A stretch of 43,593 bases of DNA from a virus. The notes beneath the pieces are model-generated. The model worked only from the letters and a program-made list of their open reading frames with translations. It ran no database searches and had not been told where the DNA came from. The DNA is taken from positions 1-43,593 of the IMG/VR virus record IMGVR_UViG_3300032676_002149; one strand, 5' to 3'. A program made the translations under genes and the position numbers. Below are positions 12,872-21,522 of this stretch, piece after piece; the stretch's first letter is position 1, and the number at the start of each line of letters is the position of its first letter.

Positions 12872-14709
12872 ACGGGCAATTGCTTGAAATCTGGCAAGAG
12901 GCGTGGCGTCCGCCCGACCGCCGACCCCCATGGGCATGGGCTGAGGATCACGTCGTCTCGATTCCGTATTCGCCGATCCCAGGCCGCTTCCGCTCCGAAA
13001 ACTCGCCGCAGATTCGCGAGCCGCTCGAAGCCATTGTTGATCCAAAAGTCCGGCTTGTTTCGATCATCGCCTCGATCCAGTCCAGCAAGACGTGTGTGGG
13101 CGAACTGGCGCTTTCCTATATCATCCCGAATCTGCCGGGGCCGACTCTCTGGCTCGATCAGACGGACGAGGATGCGGAAGACCAGTCTGAATCCCGACTA
13201 CAAAAGCTTTTCGAGGAATGCGAGGCTGTGCGTTCGCTTTTCCCTCGTGACCGTCATAAACGGCGCAAGAACACGATCCACTTTCGCAACGGCATGTCGC
13301 TCTGGGTGCTTGGCGCGCACAACAAAACCAACCTTCAGCGGCGCTCCATCCGCTGGCTTTTCGGGGATGAAACATGGCGCTGGCCGGTGGGGCACATGGC
13401 GGAAGCGGAGGCGCGGGTCACTGCGTTCGGCTGGCTGGGGAAATGCGTGTTTATGTCCCAAGGCGGCGAGGAGAATGACGACACGCACTGCAAGTTCGAG
13501 ACAACCGACATGCGCGAGTGGACGTTTGCCTGTCCCTCGTGCGGAGTGCGCCAGCCGTTCAAATGGGAAAACATCGAATGGTCCAAATCGGCGCGCGATG
13601 AAAACGGCCAGTGGGACTTTGGTGAAGTCCGTCGCACGGCTTCGCTGCGCTGCGAGGGCTGCGGGTTGCAATTTGAGGACACGGACCGCACTCGGCGCGA
13701 GTTGAATATGACAGGACGTTTTGTTCCCCAAAATCTGCGAGCCGCATGCGAGAATGTTGGCTTTCATTGGAATTCGATCTCCACGATGAGCTGGGGAGCA
13801 TTGGCCGAGCTGTATCTGCGCGCAAAAGATGTGGCGCGGCGCGGCGATCTCACGTTGCTCCAGCAATTCTATCAAAAGCGCCTCGCCCTTCCGTGGCGCG
13901 ATTATGTTGAGGACTACAAGCTCGAAATCACCAAGACCGGGTACCGGAAAGGGGAAAGCTGGGAGGAAACCGCCGGAGTCACCCGGCAGGGTCGGATTAT
14001 TGCCGCCCCGTATGATCCTTCCGAAATCTCCGTTCAACTCATCCTTCTCACGGTGGACGTGCAGATGGATCACTTCTTTGCCGTCGTGCGCGCATGGAGC
14101 GCAAACGGTTCGTCCCGTCTGGTCTGGAATGAAAAGCTTCTTTCCTACACCGACATTGACGCTTTGCAGGAACGTTTTAGCATCCACCCACAGCTTGTGT
14201 TTCTCGATGCCGGTCACGCGACCTATGACGTCTATCGAGAGTGCTCAAAACGCGGATGGGTTGCGCTCATTGGCGACAAACGGCTGACGTTTGTGCATCA
14301 GACCAAGGCAGGCCAGAGCTTACAGCGGTTTTATTCGCCACGCCGGAAGGTGTCGCTCGGTCACAATAAATCCTGCAATGTCCATTATTGGAGCAATCTC
14401 AACGTGAAGGATGCGCTCGCGCGGTTGCGCCGCAACCAGGATGCGAATCAAGGTCCGACCTGGGAAGTGGCTGACGACATCGACGACGACTATCTCGCGC
14501 AGATGGAAAGCGAGCAACGGGTGAAAAAGAACGGAAAATGGTTCTGGGAACAGATCGGCAAACGCCCCAACCATTACTGGGATGCCGAGAACATGCAGAT
14601 CGCCGCTGCGTTCATGCTTAAACTGGTCGGACGGGAAAGCGTGGAGTCCGGCAAGCCTTTGGATAGCGGAAAAACAACTTTAACTGAGGATTCGGGTAGT
14701 CAGTCTTGA
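12868..14709 (+). CDS. Terminase large subunit, GpA family
   Basis: A 613-residue packaging motor of the lambda gpA family. The Walker A-like loop ASIQSSKT (68-75) is of the deviant kind seen in this family. Walker B is WLFGDE (163-168). Two CxxC pairs (Cys222/225 and Cys262/265) form a zinc ribbon. The C-terminal nuclease has LLTVDVQMDH (Asp397) and LVFLDAGHAT (Asp447), fitting an RNase H-like fold. It translocates and cuts phage DNA at the portal. ATG 12868 is chosen for the ATGA overlap with the small subunit. Confidence 0.95.
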   Translation: MNGQLLEIWQEAWRPPDRRPPWAWAEDHVVSIPYSPIPGRFRSENSPQIREPLEAIVDPKVRLVSIIASIQSSKTCVGELALSYIIPNLPGPTLWLDQTDEDAEDQSESRLQKLFEECEAVRSLFPRDRHKRRKNTIHFRNGMSLWVLGAHNKTNLQRRSIRWLFGDETWRWPVGHMAEAEARVTAFGWLGKCVFMSQGGEENDDTHCKFETTDMREWTFACPSCGVRQPFKWENIEWSKSARDENGQWDFGEVRRTASLRCEGCGLQFEDTDRTRRELNMTGRFVPQNLRAACENVGFHWNSISTMSWGALAELYLRAKDVARRGDLTLLQQFYQKRLALPWRDYVEDYKLEITKTGYRKGESWEETAGVTRQGRIIAAPYDPSEISVQLILLTVDVQMDHFFAVVRAWSANGSSRLVWNEKLLSYTDIDALQERFSIHPQLVFLDAGHATYDVYRECSKRGWVALIGDKRLTFVHQTKAGQSLQRFYSPRRKVSLGHNKSCNVHYWSNLNVKDALARLRRNQDANQGPTWEVADDIDDDYLAQMESEQRVKKNGKWFWEQIGKRPNHYWDAENMQIAAAFMLKLVGRESVESGKPLDSGKTTLTEDSGSQS

Positions 14710-14759
14710 TTTCAAATCTCGTGTTGGCACGAGAATTCAAATAGAAATTTGTTGCCTGA

Positions 14760-14765
14760 GTTGAC
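14760..14765 (+). promoter_or_regulatory. GTTGAC start-site motif, 14 bases before glycosyltransferase
   Basis: GTTGAC, 14 GC-rich bases, then ATG 14780. Confidence 0.5.
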
Positions 14766-14779
14766 GCCGCGCCGGGCGC

Positions 14780-15559
14780 ATGAACCAATACGCATCCCAG
14801 CCTGAACTTTTTGCGTCGGAATCCCTCCGCATCGAAGCCGTAACCTCCTGCATCGGTTTCGATGACGTACTCGATGAGACGCTTGCCCGTAATCATCCGA
14901 ACCTCGACACAATGATCGTGGTAACGTCGCATGAGGATAAAAAAACGCAGGAGGTCGCCCGCAAGCACGGTGCGATCTGCGTGCAGACCGATCTGTTCCG
15001 CAAGAACGGACGCCGGTTCAACAAAGGCGCGGCGATAAATGTCGGGTTTGATCGCTTTCAGTATCACGGATGGCGGCTCCATCTCGATGCGGACATTCTA
15101 CTCCCCGATAATTTCCGGCGCATCCTTTTCAATCACACCCATCTGGACGAAAACTGCATTTATGGTGCGGATCGGGTCGATGTGATCGGGCTCAACGAAC
15201 TGGATGCGCTGGAAGCGCGGCTTGCCCACGAACCGCAGCATTCCTGGTCTGCGTTTCTTAATCCGGGTCATAATCGGCCTCTCTCTCCCCGGTATGTCGA
15301 TCCGCTGCGCGGCTATGTGCCAATCGGATTCTTTCAATTGTGGCACGCGAGATGCCAGAAGATGTATCCCTACAGTCTCGGAACCGCCGCGCATGACGAC
15401 GTGATGTTCGCGGCGCAATGGCCGCTCTCCCACCGAAGACACCTGCCAACCGTGGTCTGCTACCACCTGTGTGCGCAACCGCCCGCGCTCGGGGAAAACT
15501 GGGATGGAAAACGCCGCCAGCCCCGGATTTCACGTTCAAATTCTGGCCGCGAAAGTTGA
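14780..15559 (+). CDS. GT-A family glycosyltransferase-like protein
   Basis: A 259-residue protein with a GT-A core: MIVVTSHEDKKTQEVARKHG (45-64) as the first Rossmann strands, NKGAAINVGFD (81-91), and LHLDADILLPD (100-110) with the DxD metal motif at Asp103/Asp105. GAAINVGF is typical of GT2-like enzymes that update a polysaccharide or protein glycan. It lies between terminase and lysis genes, so a virion or cell-surface glycan target is plausible. This is a second glycosyltransferase besides the early one. Confidence 0.75.
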   Translation: MNQYASQPELFASESLRIEAVTSCIGFDDVLDETLARNHPNLDTMIVVTSHEDKKTQEVARKHGAICVQTDLFRKNGRRFNKGAAINVGFDRFQYHGWRLHLDADILLPDNFRRILFNHTHLDENCIYGADRVDVIGLNELDALEARLAHEPQHSWSAFLNPGHNRPLSPRYVDPLRGYVPIGFFQLWHARCQKMYPYSLGTAAHDDVMFAAQWPLSHRRHLPTVVCYHLCAQPPALGENWDGKRRQPRISRSNSGRES

Positions 15560-15560
15560 C
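15555..15560 (+). promoter_or_regulatory. GTTGAC start-site motif, 14 bases before holin-like gene
   Basis: GTTGAC, overlapping the preceding stop codon, 14 bases, then ATG 15575. Confidence 0.5.
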
Positions 15561-15574
15561 GCCGCGCCGCAGGC

Positions 15575-16273
15575 ATGAACAAACTACTCGGCGCTAATTG
15601 GCGCACCACACTGAGCGGTTGGATCGCGGTTCTCGCATCCGCCATTGCCATCAATCCAAGTCTCGTCGCGTTTCTGCCGGAAATCGCGCGTAGTTACGTG
15701 ACTGGCTTCGCTGGTATTATCGCGGTGATTTCCGGCGGAACCTTTGCTGCACAAGCGAAGGACAAGCGCGTTACGGGCGGAACCGTTCTGAATGATCAGA
15801 CGCCTCCACCTCCGACACCAACACGGCAGATCACTCCGCTGATTCTCGCTGCGCTGATTCCTGCATTCACACTTTCCGGCTGTGCTTGGATCAATGCCCA
15901 TCAATCCCAAATCGACAATACCCTGGCGGTCGTGGGCACTCGCGCATTGAGTGTTGCCGAGCAGGTCTTGATTTCCGTGGCCACGGATGAGGCAGACAAA
16001 AATTTCAAAGCCGATTTTCTGGATTCCATAGCGACGGGGTTACGGCAGAATGAAACCACCATCGTCAATTCCGATGACGTGGCCAAGATTGTGCAAATCT
16101 GGAGTCCAAACGACGGCGCAGCGTGGCAGCAATTGGCTGGATCGCTTGGAACCGTAGCTAGCAACGCGCTGGATGCAGCGGGTAAGGAGAAGTCCGCTGC
16201 CATTGTGGAAAGTATCGCCGTGGGTCTGAATGATGCCGCTGCGAAGGCACGTACTTCGGATTCTGCACAATAA
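15575..16273 (+). CDS. Holin-like/lipoprotein-like lysis protein
   Basis: A 232-residue protein with two parts. Residues 10-60 hold one or two membrane segments followed by AAQAKDK, as in small phage holins (TTLSGW...). After a proline stretch (QTPPPPTPT, 75-83) a third hydrophobic segment ends in LSGCAW, a lipobox-like sequence with Cys103. The C-terminal 125 residues are helical and Ala-rich. No Met lies between the two parts, so it reads as a fusion of a holin with a lipoprotein (perhaps spanin-like) half, although a GTG start near residue 66 could make the second product. The endolysin follows. Confidence 0.6.
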   Translation: MNKLLGANWRTTLSGWIAVLASAIAINPSLVAFLPEIARSYVTGFAGIIAVISGGTFAAQAKDKRVTGGTVLNDQTPPPPTPTRQITPLILAALIPAFTLSGCAWINAHQSQIDNTLAVVGTRALSVAEQVLISVATDEADKNFKADFLDSIATGLRQNETTIVNSDDVAKIVQIWSPNDGAAWQQLAGSLGTVASNALDAAGKEKSAAIVESIAVGLNDAAAKARTSDSAQ

Positions 16274-16277
16274 CGGC

Positions 16278-16766
16278 ATGTTTGATTGGCTTTTACATCT
16301 TTTTGGTTTTTCATCCCCGACCGCTTCCATGACTTTCGACGCACGCACCGAATCCAACATCAACACGCTGCTTCCCGCCGCGCAGGCCAAGGCGCGTGAA
16401 TTCATGACGTCGTGTCTCGCTGCCGGAATCCCGCTCAAGATCATCTGCGGCACCCGCACTTATGAGGAACAGGATGCTCTTTATGCCCAAGGCCGTACCG
16501 AAGCTGGACCAATTGTCACCAATGCCAGAGGCGGCTACTCATGGCACAATTTCGGCATCGCGTGGGACATCGGAATTTTCGATGGGATTCGTTATATTGA
16601 AGAATCACCCCTTTACGCAAAAGCCGGGTGGATCGGAAAGAGTATCGGGCTTGAGTGGGGCGGCGACTGGCAAGGCATCGAGGATCAACCGCATTTTCAA
16701 TTGAAAATCGGCCTCACGCTGGCGGACTGCCGGGAGAGACTGGCAAAGGGCAATCCTATCGCGTAG
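16278..16766 (+). CDS. Endolysin, M15 D-Ala-D-Ala/L-Ala-D-Glu peptidase-like
   Basis: A 162-residue peptidase. The zinc site is visible as SWHNFGIAWD (His90, Asp97) and QPHFQLK (His139), with the R-T-Y-E-E-Q pattern at 60-65 (GTRTYEEQDALYAQGR) typical of VanY/CwlK-type M15 enzymes. It cleaves peptide cross-links of peptidoglycan during lysis. The start ATG 16278 is 4 bases after the holin-like stop. No signal peptide is clear, so export probably needs the holin. Confidence 0.88.
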   Translation: MFDWLLHLFGFSSPTASMTFDARTESNINTLLPAAQAKAREFMTSCLAAGIPLKIICGTRTYEEQDALYAQGRTEAGPIVTNARGGYSWHNFGIAWDIGIFDGIRYIEESPLYAKAGWIGKSIGLEWGGDWQGIEDQPHFQLKIGLTLADCRERLAKGNPIA

Positions 16767-16771
16767 CTCGT

Positions 16772-17425
16772 TCACAGAGCGTTCGCCACACTTGTCTTGT
16801 AAATCGGCAAGAGAAGCTTGCTTCTCATTAAGATGTAACTTGGAGCCGCCGGAGCTGAAACCAGTGTTGAAGTTCCAAGACTGTGACCAGGCATAACCGT
16901 AATACGTGCCTTGCTATCGGGAATGATGATCCGAGGATGAGCAGCAAGAAGGCTCACTGCTGCGCTAGCCTCGGGAGTTAAGCTGTGTCCCACACCCCAT
17001 CCGAGGATGGCAAATTGTGAATTGGAAGAAGGAGGAGGATTGTGAATGGAAGCACCTCCGCATGATCGCCACGCAATCAAAGAAGCTCCACTCGTTCCAT
17101 TACGGAAATAATAGGTATTTAATACCTCGATAAAATCGTCGTCCTTTGGCGTGGGCTTTCCATGACGAATCGCGAGTTGCCAAATATCCAGAATTAAACG
17201 CAATGTGGGATCACCTGGTTTTCTGATTCTATCAATAATAGCATCATGTCCGACGTGACGAAGCCCGGAGGATGCCTGTCCTGAACCAGGATTTTCGCCA
17301 AAAAAAGTACCCACACAGTTGCCTTTAGTCATCCCAGATTGAGGCGACCAGTAGATTCGGGTGTCTCTGCGAATGATTTGCGGATTATGTGTTACAGGAT
17401 CCCAATCTGCCCAAAAGTGACTCAT
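16772..17425 (-). CDS. Possible DUF1643 (uracil-glycosylase-fold) protein
   Basis: A 217-residue antisense gene between lysis and head genes. FFGENPGSG (42-50), GDPTLRLILDIWQLAIRHG (71-89), VLNTYYFRNG and AILGWGVG follow the order seen in DUF1643 proteins (LNPS, DPTxxR, VxNLF, WG), which share the uracil-DNA-glycosylase fold. The match is by pattern and not certain. It is AT-richer than the neighbours and points against the late operon, as expected of a moron expressed from the prophage. Confidence 0.5.
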   Translation of the reverse strand: MSHFWADWDPVTHNPQIIRRDTRIYWSPQSGMTKGNCVGTFFGENPGSGQASSGLRHVGHDAIIDRIRKPGDPTLRLILDIWQLAIRHGKPTPKDDDFIEVLNTYYFRNGTSGASLIAWRSCGGASIHNPPPSSNSQFAILGWGVGHSLTPEASAAVSLLAAHPRIIIPDSKARITVMPGHSLGTSTLVSAPAAPSYILMRSKLLLPIYKTSVANAL

Positions 17426-17455
17426 GCAGGTAACATAGCAGATTGGTCAATGTCC

Positions 17456-17461
17456 GTTGAC
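17456..17461 (+). promoter_or_regulatory. GTTGAC start-site motif, 14 bases before gpW-like gene
   Basis: GTTGAC, 14 bases, then ATG 17476, in the gap after the antisense gene. Confidence 0.55.
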
Positions 17462-17475
17462 ACCCATCCCTCGGT

Positions 17476-17736
17476 ATGGCCCAGGGTCTATTCATCGTCG
17501 GTTTTTCCGTTGCCGAGGTTCTCCAGATTCAGGCGAAAGCCAAAGAAATGCTTCTGGAGGGCAAAACCCTCATGCAATGGGGTGACAGCGGTTCCACCGC
17601 AATAAAGCAGTTCACCATGCCGGTGAAGGAAGTGCTGGAGGAATGCGCCTTTGCGCTGCGTACGCTTGATCCTGAAACCTACGGACGCCGCCGCCGTGTC
17701 GCTCAATCGCGGGTATGGCCATTTCTGGACAAATGA
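17476..17736 (+). CDS. gpW-like head-tail joining protein
   Basis: An 86-residue protein just before the portal gene, the place and size of gpW-type joiners. The helical N-terminus (VAEVLQIQAKAKEMLLEGK) and the central MQWGDSGSTAIKQFTMP hairpin match the gpW pattern in which a conserved W/G segment links helix to hairpin. It plugs the portal after packaging. It overlaps the portal start by ATGA. Confidence 0.75.
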   Translation: MAQGLFIVGFSVAEVLQIQAKAKEMLLEGKTLMQWGDSGSTAIKQFTMPVKEVLEECAFALRTLDPETYGRRRRVAQSRVWPFLDK

Positions 17737-19187
17737 ACCGTCTCTTAAAACTCGCCTCCCGCTTTTTGTCGTTCGGCTGGTATAGCCCTTACGAGTCCGC
17801 CAACTGGTCGCCGCGCCGTAGCCGGGTGCCTGGAGCCATGCCGGGAGACGCCAAGCGAGACCTGACTCCCGGTATTCGCAAGGAACTGGTTCGCCGTTCC
17901 CGCTACCTGCAAAAAAACTCTGGGTTCGTTCGCGAGCTGGTCGGCAACATGGCGATTTACTCAACAGGCGATGGAATCAAACCGCAGGCGCAATCGCCCG
18001 ATCAGAACTGGAACCGCGTCGCCGAAGAATACTTCGCCAACTGGTCGTCCCAATGCGAAATCACACGCCGGTTTTCTTTTGCGGAATGCCAGTCGCTCGT
18101 CTGCCGCGGAATTGATGTGGACGGGGAATACTTCATCCTTAAGACACGAGACGCCGCGCAACGTCCGGTGCTGCAACTGATCGAGTCGCACCGGATCGGC
18201 GATGAGGTGGGCGGCACGGAAACCGTGGACGGCATCGGCATGGATGCCGTGGGCGCTCCGTTGTTTTATCGACTGCTGCTTGATGACGGGACTTATCGCG
18301 ATCTCCCGGCTTCAAGCGTGCTGCATGTTTTTGAACCGGAATCCATCAGCGCCGTGCGACATGCGGCAACCATCCAGCACTCGATCAATCATGTACTCGA
18401 CGAGATCGAATTGCTTGCGCTCGAAAAACATGCCGTCAAAGACAATTCGGATGTTGCACGCATACTCAAGACTGCCAGGGGCGAACTTGATGAAAGCGGG
18501 GATTTTTCGCTGCGCACAGACCAAAGGGTCGATGATGAACCAAGCGATCCCTCGGCGTTGCAACGCATCATCGGCGGAAAACTCGTGGCGCTCAAGCCGG
18601 ATGAATCTCTCGAAAGTTTTCAATCCAATCGGCCAAGCCCGACATTCACCGGATTTTTGGATCATCTGCGGCGGGATTCCGCGCTTGGCGTGCTTCCGTA
18701 TGAGTTTGCGGCGGATTCCAGCAGCATCGGCGGGGCTGGCGTGCGACTTGTCGTGGCAAAAGCTGGCCGCCGTTTTTCCTATCGGCAGTTGACCCTGACA
18801 CAACGCCTTCTTCGTCCCGTTTGGGCTTATGTGATTGGAGATGCCATTGCTACGGGCGCATTGCCTGCCATCACCGGCTGGTGGAAGGTTCGTTTCCAGA
18901 AACCTGCCAGGGTGACTGTGGATGCAGGACGCGAAGCGCAGCAGAATCGCGCTGATGTGGAAATGGGGCTCAAAACTCTGGAGGAATCGTATGCCGAACT
19001 GGGGCTTGATTTTGAGGAACAAGCGGAAATTCGCGCGCAAAATGCCAGGTTTCTCCTCGATCTGGCGAAGAAGTATGACGTGCCGCTCGAACTCCTGTGG
19101 AAACCAACCGGCGGCACGGATGCAACGCCTGTGGTCGGCGAACCGGAAGACCCGCCTGCTATCAACGGAATCAGGCAACCCGGATAG
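17733..19187 (+). CDS. Portal protein, lambda gpB family
   Basis: A 484-residue portal protein. The N-terminal region (PGIRKELVRRSRYLQKNSGF, then VRELVGNMAIYSTGDG) and the ADVEMGLKTLEESYAELG segment near the C-terminus are characteristic of lambda-family portals. It forms the dodecameric channel at the head vertex. ATG 17733 is chosen for the ATGA overlap with the gpW-like gene. The gene is normal length for the family. Confidence 0.93.
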   Translation: MNRLLKLASRFLSFGWYSPYESANWSPRRSRVPGAMPGDAKRDLTPGIRKELVRRSRYLQKNSGFVRELVGNMAIYSTGDGIKPQAQSPDQNWNRVAEEYFANWSSQCEITRRFSFAECQSLVCRGIDVDGEYFILKTRDAAQRPVLQLIESHRIGDEVGGTETVDGIGMDAVGAPLFYRLLLDDGTYRDLPASSVLHVFEPESISAVRHAATIQHSINHVLDEIELLALEKHAVKDNSDVARILKTARGELDESGDFSLRTDQRVDDEPSDPSALQRIIGGKLVALKPDESLESFQSNRPSPTFTGFLDHLRRDSALGVLPYEFAADSSSIGGAGVRLVVAKAGRRFSYRQLTLTQRLLRPVWAYVIGDAIATGALPAITGWWKVRFQKPARVTVDAGREAQQNRADVEMGLKTLEESYAELGLDFEEQAEIRAQNARFLLDLAKKYDVPLELLWKPTGGTDATPVVGEPEDPPAINGIRQPG

Positions 19188-19194
19188 AGTGCTC

Positions 19195-19200
19195 GTTGAC
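19195..19200 (+). promoter_or_regulatory. GTTGAC start-site motif, 14 bases before S49 protease
   Basis: GTTGAC, 14 bases, then GTG 19215. Confidence 0.5.
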
Positions 19201-19214
19201 ACCCCGGCAGGTGC

Positions 19215-20039
19215 GTGAAACCCGCTGAAGCTCTCTTTCTCCAACAACCCTGGCTCATCACACCGGAGGCTCATGCTGCGCTGGTGAGCGCCGTGCAATC
19301 GTTTTTCAATTCGCCACCTCCGCAACTTTGTCCTGAACCCGATTCGCCATTGCTCACCGTTGAGGACGGCGTGGGCATCATCGACATCGAAGGCCCGATC
19401 ATGCGCAAGCCGGACATTATCGCCCGGCTGATTTTCGGCGCCACGGACACTGATGAAGTGATTGCCGCAGTCCGTGAAGCACAGTCCCGGCCTGACGTGC
19501 AGGCAGTATTACTCGATTTCGATTCACCAGGCGGAACGGTCAGCGGCACGCCGGAACTGGCACAGGCCATCGCCGATCTTTCCGCGCAGAAATACACTTA
19601 TGCATTCACAGCGGGACAGCTTTGCAGCGCGGCTTACTGGGCGGCTTCACAAAGCGATGCGATCTACGCCACCCCGAGCGCGCGCATCGGTTCCATCGGC
19701 GTGCTGATGCCAGTCGTGGATCGCTCTGAATCGTTGCGCAACGATGGAATCAAGGTCGAAGTTTTCGCCGCCGGAAAATTCAAGAGTGCCGGAACGCCCG
19801 GTGTGTCGCTCACCGATGAACAACGCGCCTTGATTCAATCCGACGTGGAGGAAATCGCCGCTGATTTCCGGACTGCTGTGCTGGCGCGCGGGAGGAAAAT
19901 CCCGGCAGACGCCATGGAAGGCCAGACATTCTCGGCACGTAAGTCGGTCAACAACTCTCTCATTTGCGCCGTGGTTCCAGATCGCGATGCGGTGCTTGCG
20001 AAACTCCAGAACCGGCACGTCGTCTCCCCGGCAAGTTGA
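19215..20039 (+). CDS. Capsid maturation protease, S49/SppA-like
   Basis: A 274-residue ClpP-fold serine protease. DFDSPGG (101-107) is the oxyanion loop, TAGQLCSAAYW (132-142) carries Ser138, and AAGKFKSAG (185-193) the catalytic Lys188 or Lys190. This corresponds to lambda gpC, which processes the prohead. It uses a GTG start. An internal copy of the long palindrome (19730-19745) lies in the SESLRNDG coding stretch. The scaffold-like gene follows. Confidence 0.92.
   Translation: MKPAEALFLQQPWLITPEAHAALVSAVQSFFNSPPPQLCPEPDSPLLTVEDGVGIIDIEGPIMRKPDIIARLIFGATDTDEVIAAVREAQSRPDVQAVLLDFDSPGGTVSGTPELAQAIADLSAQKYTYAFTAGQLCSAAYWAASQSDAIYATPSARIGSIGVLMPVVDRSESLRNDGIKVEVFAAGKFKSAGTPGVSLTDEQRALIQSDVEEIAADFRTAVLARGRKIPADAMEGQTFSARKSVNNSLICAVVPDRDAVLAKLQNRHVVSPAS
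19730..19745. repeat. Long palindrome, copy 2, inside a gene
   Basis: ATCGTTGCGCAACGAT is a perfect 16-base palindrome, shared with the sites at 12233 and 42349. Confidence 0.55.
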
Positions 20040-20040
20040 C
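20035..20040 (+). promoter_or_regulatory. GTTGAC motif, 17 bases before scaffold-like gene
   Basis: GTTGAC overlaps the S49 stop codon; 17 bases separate it from ATG 20058, more than the usual 14. Confidence 0.4.
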
Positions 20041-20057
20041 ATCACGGCACGGACATC

Positions 20058-20558
20058 ATGCTCACCATTGACGAACAACTTGATCAGGCACAGAAGCGAG
20101 TGAAGGCACTCGAAGCTGATGCCCAGGCTGGCGCGAATCTCCTGGCGGAAGCGTCTGCAAAAACCGAAACGCTGACGCTCCAGGTCACGGAACTTCAAGC
20201 CCAGAATGAACGGCTTGACGCCGATCTGCTCACCGCGCGGCAATCCATCGAATCGCTCACGAAACAGAAGGGCGATGCGGAAGCCCGGCTCGGTGAACTC
20301 GTCGCCCGTACCAAGGATTTGGAGTCCCGCGAGCAAGACATCGAAGCCCGCGCCTCCAAACGCGCCGCCGAGATCGTGGCCTCCACCGGTTCGCAAGCTC
20401 CCGCACTGGTTACAGCGAAAGGCGACCGTCAGACCGACGACTTGGTCGCCCGGTTCAAGGCGATCAACGATCCGAAGGAACAGACCATTTTCTGGCGCTC
20501 ACTCACCGCGCAACAGCAGGCGCTCATTCTGAACAGCAACACCAACTCCCAGCAATAA
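20058..20558 (+). CDS. Scaffold-like coiled-coil protein
   Basis: A 166-residue protein, almost wholly heptad-rich helix from about residue 5 to 115 (for example LTLQVTELQAQNERLDADLL), with a short C-terminal domain (DDLVARFKAINDPKEQTIFW, about 126-145). Located between protease and major capsid protein, it is likely the scaffold or a decoration/assembly factor cleaved by the S49 protease. In lambda the scaffold is nested in the protease gene; here it would be separate. Confidence 0.65.
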   Translation: MLTIDEQLDQAQKRVKALEADAQAGANLLAEASAKTETLTLQVTELQAQNERLDADLLTARQSIESLTKQKGDAEARLGELVARTKDLESREQDIEARASKRAAEIVASTGSQAPALVTAKGDRQTDDLVARFKAINDPKEQTIFWRSLTAQQQALILNSNTNSQQ

Positions 20559-20567
20559 CCCACTCCC

Positions 20568-21461
20568 ATGGCCAACACGCTTACAAATGTCAGTGACATC
20601 AAGGTCGCGCAAAACGCGCTTCAGCCGTTCCTGGCTTCGCTCCTGCCGCTGCGCGCATTTTCCACCAACTTCTCTCCTGAACCGGCTGACAAACTCGATA
20701 CTGTGCGTGTGCCGGTCGTGGGTGCTCCTTCGCAGTCGAGCGATTTCGCGGGCACATACACCAACCCGGCCGATTCCACGGTCACGGTGGTTCCCGTGCA
20801 ATTGAACCGCCATAAATTCAAGACCATTCACGTAACGGCTCGCGAAGCGGCTTCCACGGCTCTCAATGTCCTGGATACGCTCGTGTCGAGTGCGGCGAAA
20901 CAACTTGCCCAGGATGTATTGCAGGACGTTTTTTCCGCGATCACCAACGCAAACTACGGTGCCCCTGGGATTCCTGCCGTTGCCGCAGCCAATTTCAACT
21001 ACAAAACAGTGCTGGGCATCCGGGAGGCTTGCAGTGAGGTAAAAATGCCGGTAACCGACCGTTCCCTCGTGCTCGACGGAGCCTATTACACCAACTTGCT
21101 TGCCGACGACACCGTGGCCAAGAGCTTCATGATCCCGGTTGCTGCACCGGGTATTATTGAGGCGCAGATTCGCCGCCTTGCCGGGTTCGACATGTTTGAA
21201 ACGGTGATCCTGCCTGACAACGGCGAGAAACTCGTCGGCTTTGCATCACACCCGAGCGGCATGGCGATGGCGATGCGCTACCTGGTGCCGGTGGCCAACT
21301 ATGACGAAGCGGGAGCGGTGACCGATCCGGAGACAGGGCTCACCTTTGGATACCTCCGCTTCACGGAGATCCAGAGCAACCGGATTTTCATCACTCTGGA
21401 ATGCCTCTATGGGTTCGCGCCTGCGATCCCTGAGGGCATCCAGCGGATTGTGTCGCCGTAA
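20568..21461 (+). CDS. Major capsid protein
   Basis: A 297-residue protein in the standard major-capsid position after the scaffold. It shows TVRVPVVG, then VPVQLNRHKFKTIHVTAREA, then GFDMFETVILPDNGEKLVGF, a pattern consistent with HK97-fold coat proteins that lack a long cleaved delta domain. It ends before a strong terminator. The sequence has no catalytic motif and is high in Ala/Val/Thr, as expected for a shell protein. Confidence 0.8.
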   Translation: MANTLTNVSDIKVAQNALQPFLASLLPLRAFSTNFSPEPADKLDTVRVPVVGAPSQSSDFAGTYTNPADSTVTVVPVQLNRHKFKTIHVTAREAASTALNVLDTLVSSAAKQLAQDVLQDVFSAITNANYGAPGIPAVAAANFNYKTVLGIREACSEVKMPVTDRSLVLDGAYYTNLLADDTVAKSFMIPVAAPGIIEAQIRRLAGFDMFETVILPDNGEKLVGFASHPSGMAMAMRYLVPVANYDEAGAVTDPETGLTFGYLRFTEIQSNRIFITLECLYGFAPAIPEGIQRIVSP

Positions 21462-21487
21462 CCTTACGCTCCAAAACGTCATCAAAG

Positions 21488-21518
21488 CCCTCGCGTCAGA
21501 AAAGGCGCGGGGGTTTTT
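21488..21518 (+). terminator. Rho-independent terminator after the major capsid gene
   Basis: CCCTCGCG pairs with CGCGGGGG (one G-T wobble) across a 10-base loop and is followed by TTTTT. It would end the head operon and separates it from the antisense gene at 21523. Confidence 0.75.
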
Positions 21519-21522
21519 GGGA

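Noticed and set aside
13198-14217. Minus-strand 339-codon frame opposite the large terminase
   Set aside because: The terminase has all expected motifs on the plus strand.
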